A stretch of 64,000 nucleotides of DNA from Macellibacteroides fermentans (GTDB taxonomy: Bacteria > Bacteroidota > Bacteroidia > Bacteroidales > Tannerellaceae), in assembly GCF_013409575.1 (NCBI RefSeq), contig NZ_JACCCY010000001.1, positions 310,001-374,000 of the forward strand, given 5' to 3'. The position numbers were made by a program, and so were the translations under genes. Position 1 is the stretch's first letter, and every line of letters begins with the position of its first letter. Below, piece by piece: positions 17,708-26,223 of the stretch. Under the pieces are notes generated by a model. The model made no database searches and was not told the DNA's origin. It saw only the letters and a program-made list of their open reading frames with translations.

Positions 17708-18295
17708 TTATTTGTGACTGAGTATCTGGTCTACCTTTTTTACTAATCCATTGTATTCTTCTTCATTGAACAAACGTGTAAGGTAGACTATCTTTCCTGT
17801 TTTATCGACCAGCACATTGCGTGTTATTCCCGCTTTTGGCTGGGCATACAGAGAAAAGATTTTTCCGCCGGGATCAAGCCCCAAAGGATACGTAATTCCG
17901 GTCTGCTTTGCAAAATTGATTACTGTTTCGAGCGGTTCGTCGCGATCAATCCCGATAAATACAAAATGAGGATTGTCTTTATATTTTTGCCAGATATCTT
18001 TTTCAAGGTGAGGCATCTCCTTACGGCAAACCCCACACCAGCTAGCTGTAAACTGCAACAATACCACCTTACCCTTCAATTCCTTTGGAGTAATTTTACG
18101 CCCGTCGGTCAGCGTAATTGTAAATACAGGAGCTTTATCGCCAACTTTAACAATATATCCTGTGCTATCTTTATGCACGGCAGGGGTCGTTTCTTTTGAT
18201 GAAAGCTGACTGTACAATGGTGTAGTTAATAAGACCAGAAAGGCAACTATAAGAAATTTTTCTTTTTGTTTAAATAGATTATTCATATTGTTCAA
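17708..18295 (-). CDS. TlpA-like periplasmic thioredoxin
   Basis: A 195-residue exported thioredoxin-fold protein. A hydrophobic segment near the N-terminus (FLIVAFLVLLTTPLYS) acts as signal or anchor. The TlpA domain begins at VGDKAPVFTITLTDGR, and the active site is WCGVCRKEMPH (CxxC). A cis-Pro-like QPKAGITRNVLVD follows. It lies in the middle of the SusC/D operon with short gaps on both sides. A disulfide reductase in this place fits reduction of cystine or mixed disulfides, or redox repair of the neighbouring hydrolase. Confidence 0.9.
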   Translation of the reverse strand: MNNMNNLFKQKEKFLIVAFLVLLTTPLYSQLSSKETTPAVHKDSTGYIVKVGDKAPVFTITLTDGRKITPKELKGKVVLLQFTASWCGVCRKEMPHLEKDIWQKYKDNPHFVFIGIDRDEPLETVINFAKQTGITYPLGLDPGGKIFSLYAQPKAGITRNVLVDKTGKIVYLTRLFNEEEYNGLVKKVDQILSHK

Positions 18296-18318
18296 TGTTT
18301 ATGATTAAATAATTCAAA

Positions 18319-19680
18319 TCAGTAACCCGGGTTTTGAACCAGTGCCGGATCTGCTGCAAGATCGTTATAAGGTATAGGGAAAATCCATTTTTGCGTATCA
18401 TTTACTCCCAATACGGTGCCAGCTCTTCCGGTTCGGACAAGATCAAACCACCTGTGTGGCTCGAAGGCAAACTCCACCCTGCGTTCTTCTTCTATGGCCA
18501 AAAGAATCTCCTCCCTGGATGTGGATTCAAATGATGCTATCGACGAGCGGTTACGTACAGCATTCAGGTCGGCCAATGCCCCGACTAAATCGGGAGTTTC
18601 TTTTTTACTCCTTGCTTCAGAGCGAATAAGATATTGTTCGGCCAGACGGAACAGATAAGTAGGGTTATCATTATTAGATCTCCAATATAGAAGTTGTACA
18701 TAGAAATCGGTTTTTGCTGGTGTTGAAACATCCTTAATCAAGGCTGATCTGGCACCTCCGATCAGCGGATCCCGCAGCCTGTTATATAAAGCTTTTGACG
18801 GAGCCAGTGTGTTACGGTACGCATCGGACGACCAAACCGAGAAGTAGCTACTTTTATCTGCGGTGCTGAATGCCAGCTCCCACACCGATTCCCTGGTATT
18901 CTTTCCGGAAAGGATGGTCTGCCAACTGACAAGGCCAAATGCCGTATTAGCAATCACTTTGGATGCGTAGGCTTCTGCCTTATCCCATTGTTCAGTATAG
19001 AGATATACTCTTGCCTTAAAAGCATATATGGCAGGAAGAGTAACTCTGTTGATGTTGGAATTATTTCCAATTAACTGTTCTGCTTTGTCAAGATCGCTTA
19101 GTACCTGTTTATACACCTCCTGACGATTGCTTTGTTTCAATCCGGAAAAGTCGGTTGCATTGAGGGTTGGTTGTAAAACCAAAGGGATATTTCCCCAGGC
19201 TCTGGCCAAGTCAAACTGAGCCAATGCACGTAAGGTATACGCCTCTCCCAACAATTGATTACGTTGTTGGTCTGTAAGTCCTGTTTCATTCAACAACGGT
19301 ACTTTGGCAATGATATGGTTGGCTCCGTTCACCACTTTGTGGATTGCTTGCCATGAATCGTTCAGGGTACGATTATCCGCCCGGTAAGTATGAGTCACAA
19401 AGGTATTGTAGTGATTCTGGGTACCGACCCAAATCAATTCGCCACCTGCCAGATTGACGGCCGACTGAAATCCGTCTCCTCCATAATATTCGCTATGCTG
19501 TAATGCACTGTAAACGCCCAACAGAGCTGTTTCGGCCGACTTAGCATCTACAATCGAGATATTATCGGCAATATACTGAGGCGAATCCGGTTCCAGGAAA
19601 TAACTTTCGCACGAGGTAAGCAGAAGAGTTAGTGCTGCTACTCCCGTTGCTATATTTCTTCTTATATTATAATTATTCAT
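18319..19680 (-). CDS. SusD/RagB-family outer membrane lipoprotein
   Basis: A 453-residue surface lipoprotein that works as the lid of the SusC channel and captures substrate. The lipobox is LLLTSCES. The body is alpha-helical with TPR-like repeats (for example IYAFKARVYLYTEQWDKAEAYASKVI), and the C-terminus carries the typical EERRVEFAFEPHRWFDLVR motif and the IPYNDL...NPGY ending of RagB/SusD proteins. It follows SusC by 12 bp. Nothing in the sequence shows sugar binding, and the operon partners suggest an amino-acid-containing ligand instead. Confidence 0.94.
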   Translation of the reverse strand: MNNYNIRRNIATGVAALTLLLTSCESYFLEPDSPQYIADNISIVDAKSAETALLGVYSALQHSEYYGGDGFQSAVNLAGGELIWVGTQNHYNTFVTHTYRADNRTLNDSWQAIHKVVNGANHIIAKVPLLNETGLTDQQRNQLLGEAYTLRALAQFDLARAWGNIPLVLQPTLNATDFSGLKQSNRQEVYKQVLSDLDKAEQLIGNNSNINRVTLPAIYAFKARVYLYTEQWDKAEAYASKVIANTAFGLVSWQTILSGKNTRESVWELAFSTADKSSYFSVWSSDAYRNTLAPSKALYNRLRDPLIGGARSALIKDVSTPAKTDFYVQLLYWRSNNDNPTYLFRLAEQYLIRSEARSKKETPDLVGALADLNAVRNRSSIASFESTSREEILLAIEEERRVEFAFEPHRWFDLVRTGRAGTVLGVNDTQKWIFPIPYNDLAADPALVQNPGY

Positions 19681-19692
19681 GATTTCCGTTTT

Positions 19693-22600
19693 TTAATAAG
19701 TAATGTTTATTCCAAACACAAAGGTTCGTGGATGAGGAGGCGTAGAAAAATCGAGGCCCTGTACTGTAGCATTTGAAAAATCCGCTGCTGCATTTACTTC
19801 CGGGTCGGCACCGGAATATCCGGTAAACGTTAACAGATTGGTTGCATTAGCATACAACTTTACACGCTGTAGTCCGGCTTTGGCAACCATAAAGCGTGGA
19901 AGTGTATAACCTAGAGATACATTACGCAATCTAATAAAGGATCCATCCTCCAAAAACCGGCTACTTTCAAAATTATGATTATAGCTACCATCAGCATTGG
20001 CAAGTGTAGTTACCCGGGGAATGTCGGTAATATCACCCGGTTTGGTCCACCTGTCCATCATGCTTTTTTGTAAAGACCACGAAACGCCTCGTGAACCTGC
20101 ATGCTCCTGAAAATAGCGATTCATATTAAACACATCGTTTCCAACGGAAAAATAGAATAATATCGACAGATCAAAATTCTTATACCGGAATGTATTACGA
20201 AGCCCTCCGGTAAAATCGGGCCAGGCATCCCCTACTATCTGCCTGTCGTCTGTTGTAATTTTCCCATCCTTGGTACGGGAATCGTCGTACACCGCATTAC
20301 CGGTCTGCGGATCAACATACAATTGTTTATACAACCAGAATGAATACATAGGATATCCCTCTTCCAGACGTACCCAATCGCGGTTGTATTGGGTAAATGA
20401 AACCGGGAGTTTTTCAATTTTATTGGCATTGTGAGATAAATTAATGGAGGTAGACCATTCAAAATCGGTTTTTCGGATATTTTGTGAATTTATCTCCAAT
20501 TCGAATCCTTTATTACTCATTTCACCCAGATTATCAAATGTTGAGGCAAAGCCTGTCTTAGCAGGGACAGGGACACTCAGTAATAAATCAGTTGTGTACT
20601 TGTTATAGTAATTAAGCTGTATATTGAGACGATTATTAATAAATGCCGATTCCAAACCGATATTCCACTGCCGGGTTGTTTCCCACTTTAGATCCGAATT
20701 AGCCAACTGGTAGGGAGAGATGCCAGGCAAATCAAGGTAGTTGCTTCCTCCTGTCCAAAGACCCAGGGAGGCGAAATCGGCTATTTCCTGATTACCTGTC
20801 CACCCGATACTAGCCTTGACCTTTAATTCCGAAACGGCAGGCAGGTTGTCCTTGATGAATGTCTCCTGTCCTATTCTCCAGGATACACCTCCGGAAGGGA
20901 AGTATCCCCATTTGTTACTCTTTCCAAAACGGGAAGAAGCATCGGCCCGAAAATTAAAATCGGCACTGTACTTATCGGCGTAACTATAGTTTGCTCCACC
21001 AAAATATGAAATTATGCCCGACGGAATTTTGCCCGAAGTAGATCCGGTAGTTACCGCTGCCGATGAGATAGTAGTAAATTCTATCCCGGGGAAATTTGTC
21101 CCCGTAATGCTGGCACGTTCCACCACATTGCGTTGCAATGTATTACCTATGAATAATGAGATGAAATTCTTTTCGCCAATAGATGTGTAATAGTTTATCA
21201 GCTGCTCGGCAATCCACAATTTATTGGTTGTATTTACATCGGTAGCACTGCCGTTGGTAGATTTCCCTTCATTCATTTTTGCATTGTAATAGACAAATTC
21301 ATGATACGTACTGTTATCAATGCTCCATGATGTTTTAAAGGAAAGATTGTTCAATAACTGCCACTTCAGAAACGTATTTGCAATAAGATGAGAGCCATTT
21401 GCATGATGATTACTGTTTTCGAGCAACAAATAGGGATTGTTAAAACGTTCGGCACTGTTGTATGTACCATCTATATTTAATATGGGGGTTAATGTGGGTG
21501 TATGGAGACCTGTGTTAAGGATTCCTCCGGTATCTCCGGTTCGGCAGATTTCACGAAGAGTCTCTGCGTATGATGTGCTGAATCCAAACTTTAGCTGCTT
21601 CGACAGATCGTGGTCCAGATTGAGTCTAAAACCGTAACGCTGGAAGTCCTGCAATTTAATAATAGACTCCTGATCTGTATATTCTCCTGACACATAAAAT
21701 CGGGTCTGTTCGTTTCCTCCCGACAAAGAAAGGTTATACGTTTGTTGCAATCCGGTACGGAACAATAATCCAAGGCGGTCGTACGTTCCCTGCTCTTCTG
21801 GTGTGCCTTGTCCCGGAACTCCGTTTACAACCTCACTTACAGGACGATAAGGTCTACTCTCATACGATTTTCCATCATTTATATGTGCTTCATTTAGTAT
21901 AAGGGCATGTTCGGGACCTGTCGTAAGATCCCACAATTTATCGTAATGAGAAAAACCGAATTCAGAATTAAACTGAACTGTGGTTTTATTACCTGAAGCT
22001 CCACGTTTGGTTGTAATTATAATAACTCCATTGGCTCCCCTCGCACCATATATGGCTGTGGCGTTGGCGTCTTTTAATACCTCCACACTTTCAATATCCG
22101 CAGGATTGAGGTCGGCTAGCGGATTGGTTGTCTGTCCGCCGCTACGAATTCCCTGAAGCGTTTTGTTATTCACAAATACTCCGTCTACTATATACAACGG
22201 TTCGTTACCCGCATTAATGGAAGTTGTTCCACGCAATCTTACTAACATGGCAGATCCGGGTACGCCGTTGGTGGACGATACAAGTAAACCACTGGCCTGA
22301 CCCTGTAGCTTTTCGCCAAAGCTACTGCCTGAAACATCTTTAAGATCTTCCGATTTTACCTCCGTTATTGCACTGGTTCGTGCATTCTTCTTCGTTTGAG
22401 TATACCCGGTAACTACAATTTCGTCTAAACCGAGTGCATCTTCTTCCAATATTATCTGAAGTGGTTCTGATGAAGTGTTTTTGAGCTCCCTAATCAAGGG
22501 TTTGTAACCGATATATTTAATCAGTAGGGTTATTTTAGTTCTGGAAGGAATATCGGTTATGGTAAAATTACCGTCCAGATCGGTTGTCGAACCTATGGAA

Positions 22601-22764
22601 GTTCCTTGTACTTGAATGGTACTACCTATCAAGGGTTCGCCAGTTTTATTTCGGACGTTACCTTGCAGGAATATACCTGCTGGTTTTTCATCTGCTCTGA
22701 CGTGCGACAGAAGAGGATTTAAAATAAATATAAGGATTGTTATTTTGTATATTAACTGGTTCAT
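19693..22764 (-). CDS. SusC/RagA-family TonB-dependent transporter
   Basis: A 1023-residue outer membrane transporter. In order it has a signal peptide, a carboxypeptidase-D-like domain (~30-115; NVRNKTGEPLIGSTIQVQGT), the TonB-dependent plug with the SusC signature around LDEIVVTGYTQTKKN and EVLKDANATAIYGARGANGV, and a 22-strand barrel ending in TFVFGINITY. It is co-transcribed with susD and three downstream genes. Its start codon lies inside a Met/Cys-rich upstream ORF in another frame, so translation is probably coupled to, or blocked by, that leader. The substrate is unknown, and context suggests a peptide-like or sulfur-containing conjugate. Confidence 0.95.
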   Translation of the reverse strand: MNQLIYKITILIFILNPLLSHVRADEKPAGIFLQGNVRNKTGEPLIGSTIQVQGTSIGSTTDLDGNFTITDIPSRTKITLLIKYIGYKPLIRELKNTSSEPLQIILEEDALGLDEIVVTGYTQTKKNARTSAITEVKSEDLKDVSGSSFGEKLQGQASGLLVSSTNGVPGSAMLVRLRGTTSINAGNEPLYIVDGVFVNNKTLQGIRSGGQTTNPLADLNPADIESVEVLKDANATAIYGARGANGVIIITTKRGASGNKTTVQFNSEFGFSHYDKLWDLTTGPEHALILNEAHINDGKSYESRPYRPVSEVVNGVPGQGTPEEQGTYDRLGLLFRTGLQQTYNLSLSGGNEQTRFYVSGEYTDQESIIKLQDFQRYGFRLNLDHDLSKQLKFGFSTSYAETLREICRTGDTGGILNTGLHTPTLTPILNIDGTYNSAERFNNPYLLLENSNHHANGSHLIANTFLKWQLLNNLSFKTSWSIDNSTYHEFVYYNAKMNEGKSTNGSATDVNTTNKLWIAEQLINYYTSIGEKNFISLFIGNTLQRNVVERASITGTNFPGIEFTTISSAAVTTGSTSGKIPSGIISYFGGANYSYADKYSADFNFRADASSRFGKSNKWGYFPSGGVSWRIGQETFIKDNLPAVSELKVKASIGWTGNQEIADFASLGLWTGGSNYLDLPGISPYQLANSDLKWETTRQWNIGLESAFINNRLNIQLNYYNKYTTDLLLSVPVPAKTGFASTFDNLGEMSNKGFELEINSQNIRKTDFEWSTSINLSHNANKIEKLPVSFTQYNRDWVRLEEGYPMYSFWLYKQLYVDPQTGNAVYDDSRTKDGKITTDDRQIVGDAWPDFTGGLRNTFRYKNFDLSILFYFSVGNDVFNMNRYFQEHAGSRGVSWSLQKSMMDRWTKPGDITDIPRVTTLANADGSYNHNFESSRFLEDGSFIRLRNVSLGYTLPRFMVAKAGLQRVKLYANATNLLTFTGYSGADPEVNAAADFSNATVQGLDFSTPPHPRTFVFGINITY

Positions 22765-22927
22765 ATTGGTATAATAATTTACGATTTATAACCTTATTAA
22801 TGCGATGTTTATTACTATTTTCTTTTAAAGCGGAGTGCTGGGTTTTACACATGCTATGCATATACATAGACATATTCATCATGCTACAACACATTGTCGT
22901 GCACATGGAAGTTTTTACTTGTTTCAT
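22688..22927 (-). CDS. Met/Cys-rich upstream ORF (candidate leader peptide)
   Basis: A 79-codon ORF begins about 40 bases after the predicted transcription start of the SusC operon. Residues 8-27 run MCTTMCCSMMNMSMYMHSMC, and the first 27 residues hold 9 Met and 4 Cys. The rest is ordinary and Asn/Lys-rich. The ORF overlaps the first 77 bases of susC in another frame, so a ribosome finishing it would run across the susC start site. This is the layout of a translational attenuator that senses Met/Cys supply or a thiophilic metal such as copper. It is preceded by only a weak A-rich ribosome site. The existence of the ORF is certain, but that it is translated is inferred. Confidence 0.5.
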   Translation of the reverse strand: MKQVKTSMCTTMCCSMMNMSMYMHSMCKTQHSALKENSNKHRINKVINRKLLYQYEPVNIQNNNPYIYFKSSSVARQSR

Positions 22928-22970
22928 AATCTTTGTTTTTTTATTTAAAAATTAAACATAATTCACGATG

Positions 22971-23000
22971 CAAATCTATGAGCTATCAAATCCATACAAA
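22971..23000 (-). promoter_or_regulatory. promoter of the SusC/D operon
   Basis: On the minus strand, TTTG, an 18-nt spacer and TAGATTTG form a good Bacteroidetes promoter. The predicted start is about 40 bases before the upstream ORF and about 200 bases before susC. Confidence 0.65.
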
Positions 23001-23013
23001 ATAACATGCTACA

Positions 23014-23040
23014 GGTATACGCATACCATGTTTATGGTAT
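23014..23040. promoter_or_regulatory. overlapping inverted repeats between divergent promoters
   Basis: GGTAT-acgc-ATACC and ATACCAT-gttt-ATGGTAT share their middle arm and fall between the -33 elements of the two divergent promoters. This is a likely operator for a regulator controlling both units. The LuxR-type regulator encoded after the lyase is the obvious candidate. Confidence 0.45.
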
Positions 23041-23062
23041 ATGCGCAAGAATATGATTGTAA

Positions 23063-23095
23063 TTGCAGCTAGATTTTCAAATTTAATTACCTTTG
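23063..23095 (+). promoter_or_regulatory. promoter of the lyase/regulator unit
   Basis: TTG, a 22-nt spacer and TACCTTTG match the Bacteroidetes promoter, about 75 bases before the ATG. No SAM-type riboswitch fold was recognised in the leader. Confidence 0.6.
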
Positions 23096-23170
23096 CTACT
23101 TCTAGGAAAGGAATTGGTAACACATATTAAGTCGTTGCCGGAATCTTAAAACAAATAGGTAGTTAGAAGA

Positions 23171-24406
23171 ATGGAAGATTTTAGTTTTGAAGCCCGGGTA
23201 TTAAATACCCCTTACGAAAAAGCAGATGTATATCATTCGCTTTCTATGCCTGTATATAATACAGCTGCATACGAATTCGATTCGGCTGAAGATATGGAAG
23301 CTGCTTTCTGCGGCCGTACAACCGATCATGCATATTCAAGGATCACAAATCCTACAGTACAATATTTTGAAGACCGAATCCGTATGATTACGGGCGCTAT
23401 GGGGGTGACCGCTCTTAATTCCGGAATGGCAGCTATTAGCAACACATTGATGGCAATAGCATATTCTGGAGCTAATATAGTTACATCAAGACACTTATTT
23501 GGAAATACGTATTCATTTTTACTCAATACATTGGGTGCTTTTGGTGTGGAAACACGTTTCTGCGACTTAACCAACCCTGCTGAAGTAAGGAAACATGTTG
23601 ATCAAAATACATGTGCGATCTTTCTCGAAGTGATTACCAATCCGCAGATGGAAGTTGCCGATCTTAAAGCTTTGAGTACGATAGGTAAAGAGGCAGGTGT
23701 TCCGCTGATAGCTGATACCACGGTAGTTCCTTTCAATATCTTTAAAGCGGTAACCTTTGGTGTGGATATTGAAATTGTGTCCAGCACTAAATACATTTCT
23801 GGAGGAGCAACAAGTACAGGTGGACTAATTTTGGATTATGGTACATTCGACTGGTCTAATTCTGCACGTCTTAAAGATGTATCGGCCCTGGTTGGTTCAC
23901 AAAAGGCTTTTACCTTTAAAATGCGTAAAGAGATCCACCGTAACCTGGGTGCCTACATGACTCCTCAGGTGGCTTATATGCAAACGCTTGGAATCGAAAC
24001 GATGTCTATCCGGTTTGAGCGGCAGGCAGCTACTTGTCTGGAACTTGCAAAGGAACTGCAGGAGTTGGAAAACATAGAATCAGTAAACTATACAGGATTG
24101 CCGGGTAATCCATACTACGACATCAGTACTTCCCAGTTCGGTCCGCTTCCGGGGGCAATGCTTACCTTTAATTTAGCTTCAAGGGAAGCTTGTTTTGCAT
24201 TCATGAATAAGTTAAAGCTTATTAGGCGTGCGACCAATTTATTTGACAACAAAACTCTGGCAATTCATCCTGCCAGCACTATTTACGGTACCTTTACAGA
24301 GCAGCAGCGTGTTGCCATGGATGTAGATTCGAAAACCATACGTTTGTCGGTTGGACTGGAAACGGTAAACGACTTACTAACAGATATTAAGCAGGCATTA
24401 CCTTAA
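23171..24406 (+). CDS. PLP-dependent Cys/Met metabolism enzyme (O-acetylhomoserine sulfhydrylase or gamma-lyase type)
   Basis: A 411-residue fold-type I PLP enzyme. Visible motifs are YSRITNPTVQYFEDRI, the substrate/PLP region ALNSGMAAISNTLMA, IADTTVV (PLP-ring Asp) and the Schiff-base lysine in SSTKYISGGATSTGG. The tail motif IRLSVGLETVNDLLTDI is typical of the family. Sequence alone cannot separate O-acetylhomoserine sulfhydrylase, cystathionine synthase/lyase and methionine gamma-lyase. It is divergent from a transport operon with a Met/Cys-rich leader and is followed 15 bp later by a response regulator, which favours a role in sulfur amino acid use. Confidence 0.88.
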   Translation: MEDFSFEARVLNTPYEKADVYHSLSMPVYNTAAYEFDSAEDMEAAFCGRTTDHAYSRITNPTVQYFEDRIRMITGAMGVTALNSGMAAISNTLMAIAYSGANIVTSRHLFGNTYSFLLNTLGAFGVETRFCDLTNPAEVRKHVDQNTCAIFLEVITNPQMEVADLKALSTIGKEAGVPLIADTTVVPFNIFKAVTFGVDIEIVSSTKYISGGATSTGGLILDYGTFDWSNSARLKDVSALVGSQKAFTFKMRKEIHRNLGAYMTPQVAYMQTLGIETMSIRFERQAATCLELAKELQELENIESVNYTGLPGNPYYDISTSQFGPLPGAMLTFNLASREACFAFMNKLKLIRRATNLFDNKTLAIHPASTIYGTFTEQQRVAMDVDSKTIRLSVGLETVNDLLTDIKQALP

Positions 24407-24421
24407 ATAAATAGAAAACAT

Positions 24422-25072
24422 ATGTCGAAGCCTTTTATCCTTGCTGATAATCAAGACATCACCAAAGCGGGTATTCTTTTTCTTTTGGAAAGAATGCCCG
24501 GTACTGTTCAATCGGTAGAAGCCGACACAAAAAAAGAGCTTATACGAGAGCTCACCGCTTTCCCCAAGGCGGTGGTGATCCTTGATTACACACTTTTTGA
24601 TATAGCCGGAGCTGATGAGCTGATTATTCTAAGCGAACGCTTCAAAGATGCTGAGTGGATCCTGTTTTCGGACGAGCTTAGTGAAGAATTTATGCGTCGC
24701 ATCGTTTTCAGCTCCGATAAATTCAGTGTGGTAATGAAAGACTGTGACAAAGAGGAAATTGAAGCAGCTCTGCAATATGCGATAGATTCGGAACGTTTTA
24801 TTTGTCACCGTATTACCAATTTGTTGTTAAGCAAAAAAGTAATGGCTGAAAAGCAAGATAGTATTCTCACTTCTACAGAACAAGAAATTCTTAAACTGAT
24901 TGCATTGGGAAGGACAACAAAAGAGATTGCCTCCGAGCGTTTTTCCAGCACGCATACCATAATCACTCATCGAAAAAATATATTTCGTAAACTTGCTGTA
25001 AACAATGTGCACGAAGCTACAAAATACGCCCTTCGTGCAGGGATAGTTGATTCTGCTGAATACTATATTTAA
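24422..25072 (+). CDS. LuxR/NarL-type response regulator
   Basis: A 216-residue regulator with a receiver domain at residues ~1-120 and a C-terminal LuxR-type helix-turn-helix (LTSTEQEILKLIALGRTTKEIASERF, ~150-195). Asp55 in VVILDYTLFD is the likely phosphate acceptor, but the usual acidic pair is reduced to ADNQD, so phosphorylation may be weak or absent. No kinase gene is nearby. It is co-transcribed with the PLP enzyme and lies across from the SusC/D operon, so a local regulatory role is likely. Confidence 0.88.
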   Translation: MSKPFILADNQDITKAGILFLLERMPGTVQSVEADTKKELIRELTAFPKAVVILDYTLFDIAGADELIILSERFKDAEWILFSDELSEEFMRRIVFSSDKFSVVMKDCDKEEIEAALQYAIDSERFICHRITNLLLSKKVMAEKQDSILTSTEQEILKLIALGRTTKEIASERFSSTHTIITHRKNIFRKLAVNNVHEATKYALRAGIVDSAEYYI

Positions 25073-25073
25073 T

Positions 25074-25113
25074 AAAAATCCAACCGGATATCCTCTATCG
25101 CGGTTGGATTTTT
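25074..25113 (+). terminator. terminator after the regulator gene
   Basis: A 13-bp perfect stem (AAAAATCCAACCG and its complement) ends in TTTTT two bases after the stop codon. Confidence 0.85.
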
Positions 25114-25235
25114 ACTAATCACATAAACTATCTCGATAATCTGCAATTATTAATATTCGATATATAACCACATCTCCACAACCTGTATTTTGCACTTTTT
25201 CACACATTTAAGGATATAAATCTATATAATAACAC

Positions 25236-25243
25236 TATATTTG
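25236..25243 (+). promoter_or_regulatory. -7 box of the DUF362/polyferredoxin operon
   Basis: TATATTTG fits TAnnTTTG and lies 47 bases before the ATG. No -33 TTG is seen at normal spacing. Confidence 0.45.
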
Positions 25244-25290
25244 CTAAATCTTTATATGCTTAGCCTACAATTAATACCTAAATACACAAT

Positions 25291-26223
25291 ATGAAACGTC
25301 GTGATTTCTTAAAGACCAGTGCAGTGGCGGGTGCTGCATTATCATTAAATTTTGATGGCTTGCAGGCAGCCCTATCTTCTAATACAGTTGCTGTAGAGAA
25401 GGCTCCCGACTTAGTTGCCGTAATGGGTGGAGAACCAGCAGCAATGTTAGACAAAGCTCTTGAGGCTTTAGGCGGAATTGGCAAATTTGTAAAGAAAGGG
25501 CAAAAGGTTGTAATTAAACCGAATATCGGATGGGACCGCGCTCCGGAAATGGCAGGAAATACAAATCCGGAATTAGTAGCTGCTTTAGTAAAGAAATGTC
25601 TTGGTGCCGGAGCCCAGAAAGTAACCGTATTTGACCATACGTGCGATAACTGGCAGAAATGTTATGAAACCAGCGGGATATCAGATGCTGTTAAAAAGGC
25701 CGGAGGTATCATGATGCCTGGTAATGATGAAAAATATTACAAAGAAGTAGCAATACCCGGAGGCGTTACGCTTAAGAATGCCAAAATTCATGAATCTCTT
25801 ATTGAAGCTGATGTCTGGATAAATGTACCGGTGCTTAAAAATCATGGTGGTGCCAAGCTTACCTGTGCAATGAAAAATTACATGGGGATTGTTTGGGACA
25901 GACGTTATTTCCATTCAAATGATTTGCAGCAATGTATTGCCGACATATGTACATGGAATAAAAAACCGGTATTGAATATTGTGGATGCATATCGAATCAT
26001 GCATAAAAACGGTCCACAAGGAAAAAGCCTTTCGGATGTAGCTCAACTTAAAACATTGATCGCATCTACCAATATTGTTGCTACAGACACAGCTGCGTTG
26101 AGATTCTTTAATCAGGTTGAGAAATTAGATATCAGTGCCGTAGGACACATAGGTAAAGGAGAAGCCCTTAAACTAGGCACCTCAAACCTGGATAAATTAA
26201 CGATCAAACGTATTAAGATATAA
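25291..26223 (+). CDS. Tat-exported DUF362 protein
   Basis: A 310-residue protein that opens with a twin-arginine signal (KRRDFLKTSAVAGAALSL), so it is folded, probably with a cofactor, before export to the periplasm. The DUF362 core is recognised by VVIKPNIGWDRAPEMAGNTNPELVAALV, a DHTCDNW segment, and WINVPVLKNHGGAKLTCAMKNYMGIV. The biochemical role of this family is not settled, and some members carry ferredoxin domains, which this one lacks. Its stop overlaps the start of the next gene (TAATG), so the two products most likely form one electron-transfer unit. Confidence 0.88.
   Translation: MKRRDFLKTSAVAGAALSLNFDGLQAALSSNTVAVEKAPDLVAVMGGEPAAMLDKALEALGGIGKFVKKGQKVVIKPNIGWDRAPEMAGNTNPELVAALVKKCLGAGAQKVTVFDHTCDNWQKCYETSGISDAVKKAGGIMMPGNDEKYYKEVAIPGGVTLKNAKIHESLIEADVWINVPVLKNHGGAKLTCAMKNYMGIVWDRRYFHSNDLQQCIADICTWNKKPVLNIVDAYRIMHKNGPQGKSLSDVAQLKTLIASTNIVATDTAALRFFNQVEKLDISAVGHIGKGEALKLGTSNLDKLTIKRIKI

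Noticed and set aside
23096-23170. SAM or other sulfur riboswitch before the PLP enzyme
   Set aside because: The leader is only about 75 bases and shows no stem arrangement or conserved core that I can match to a SAM class.
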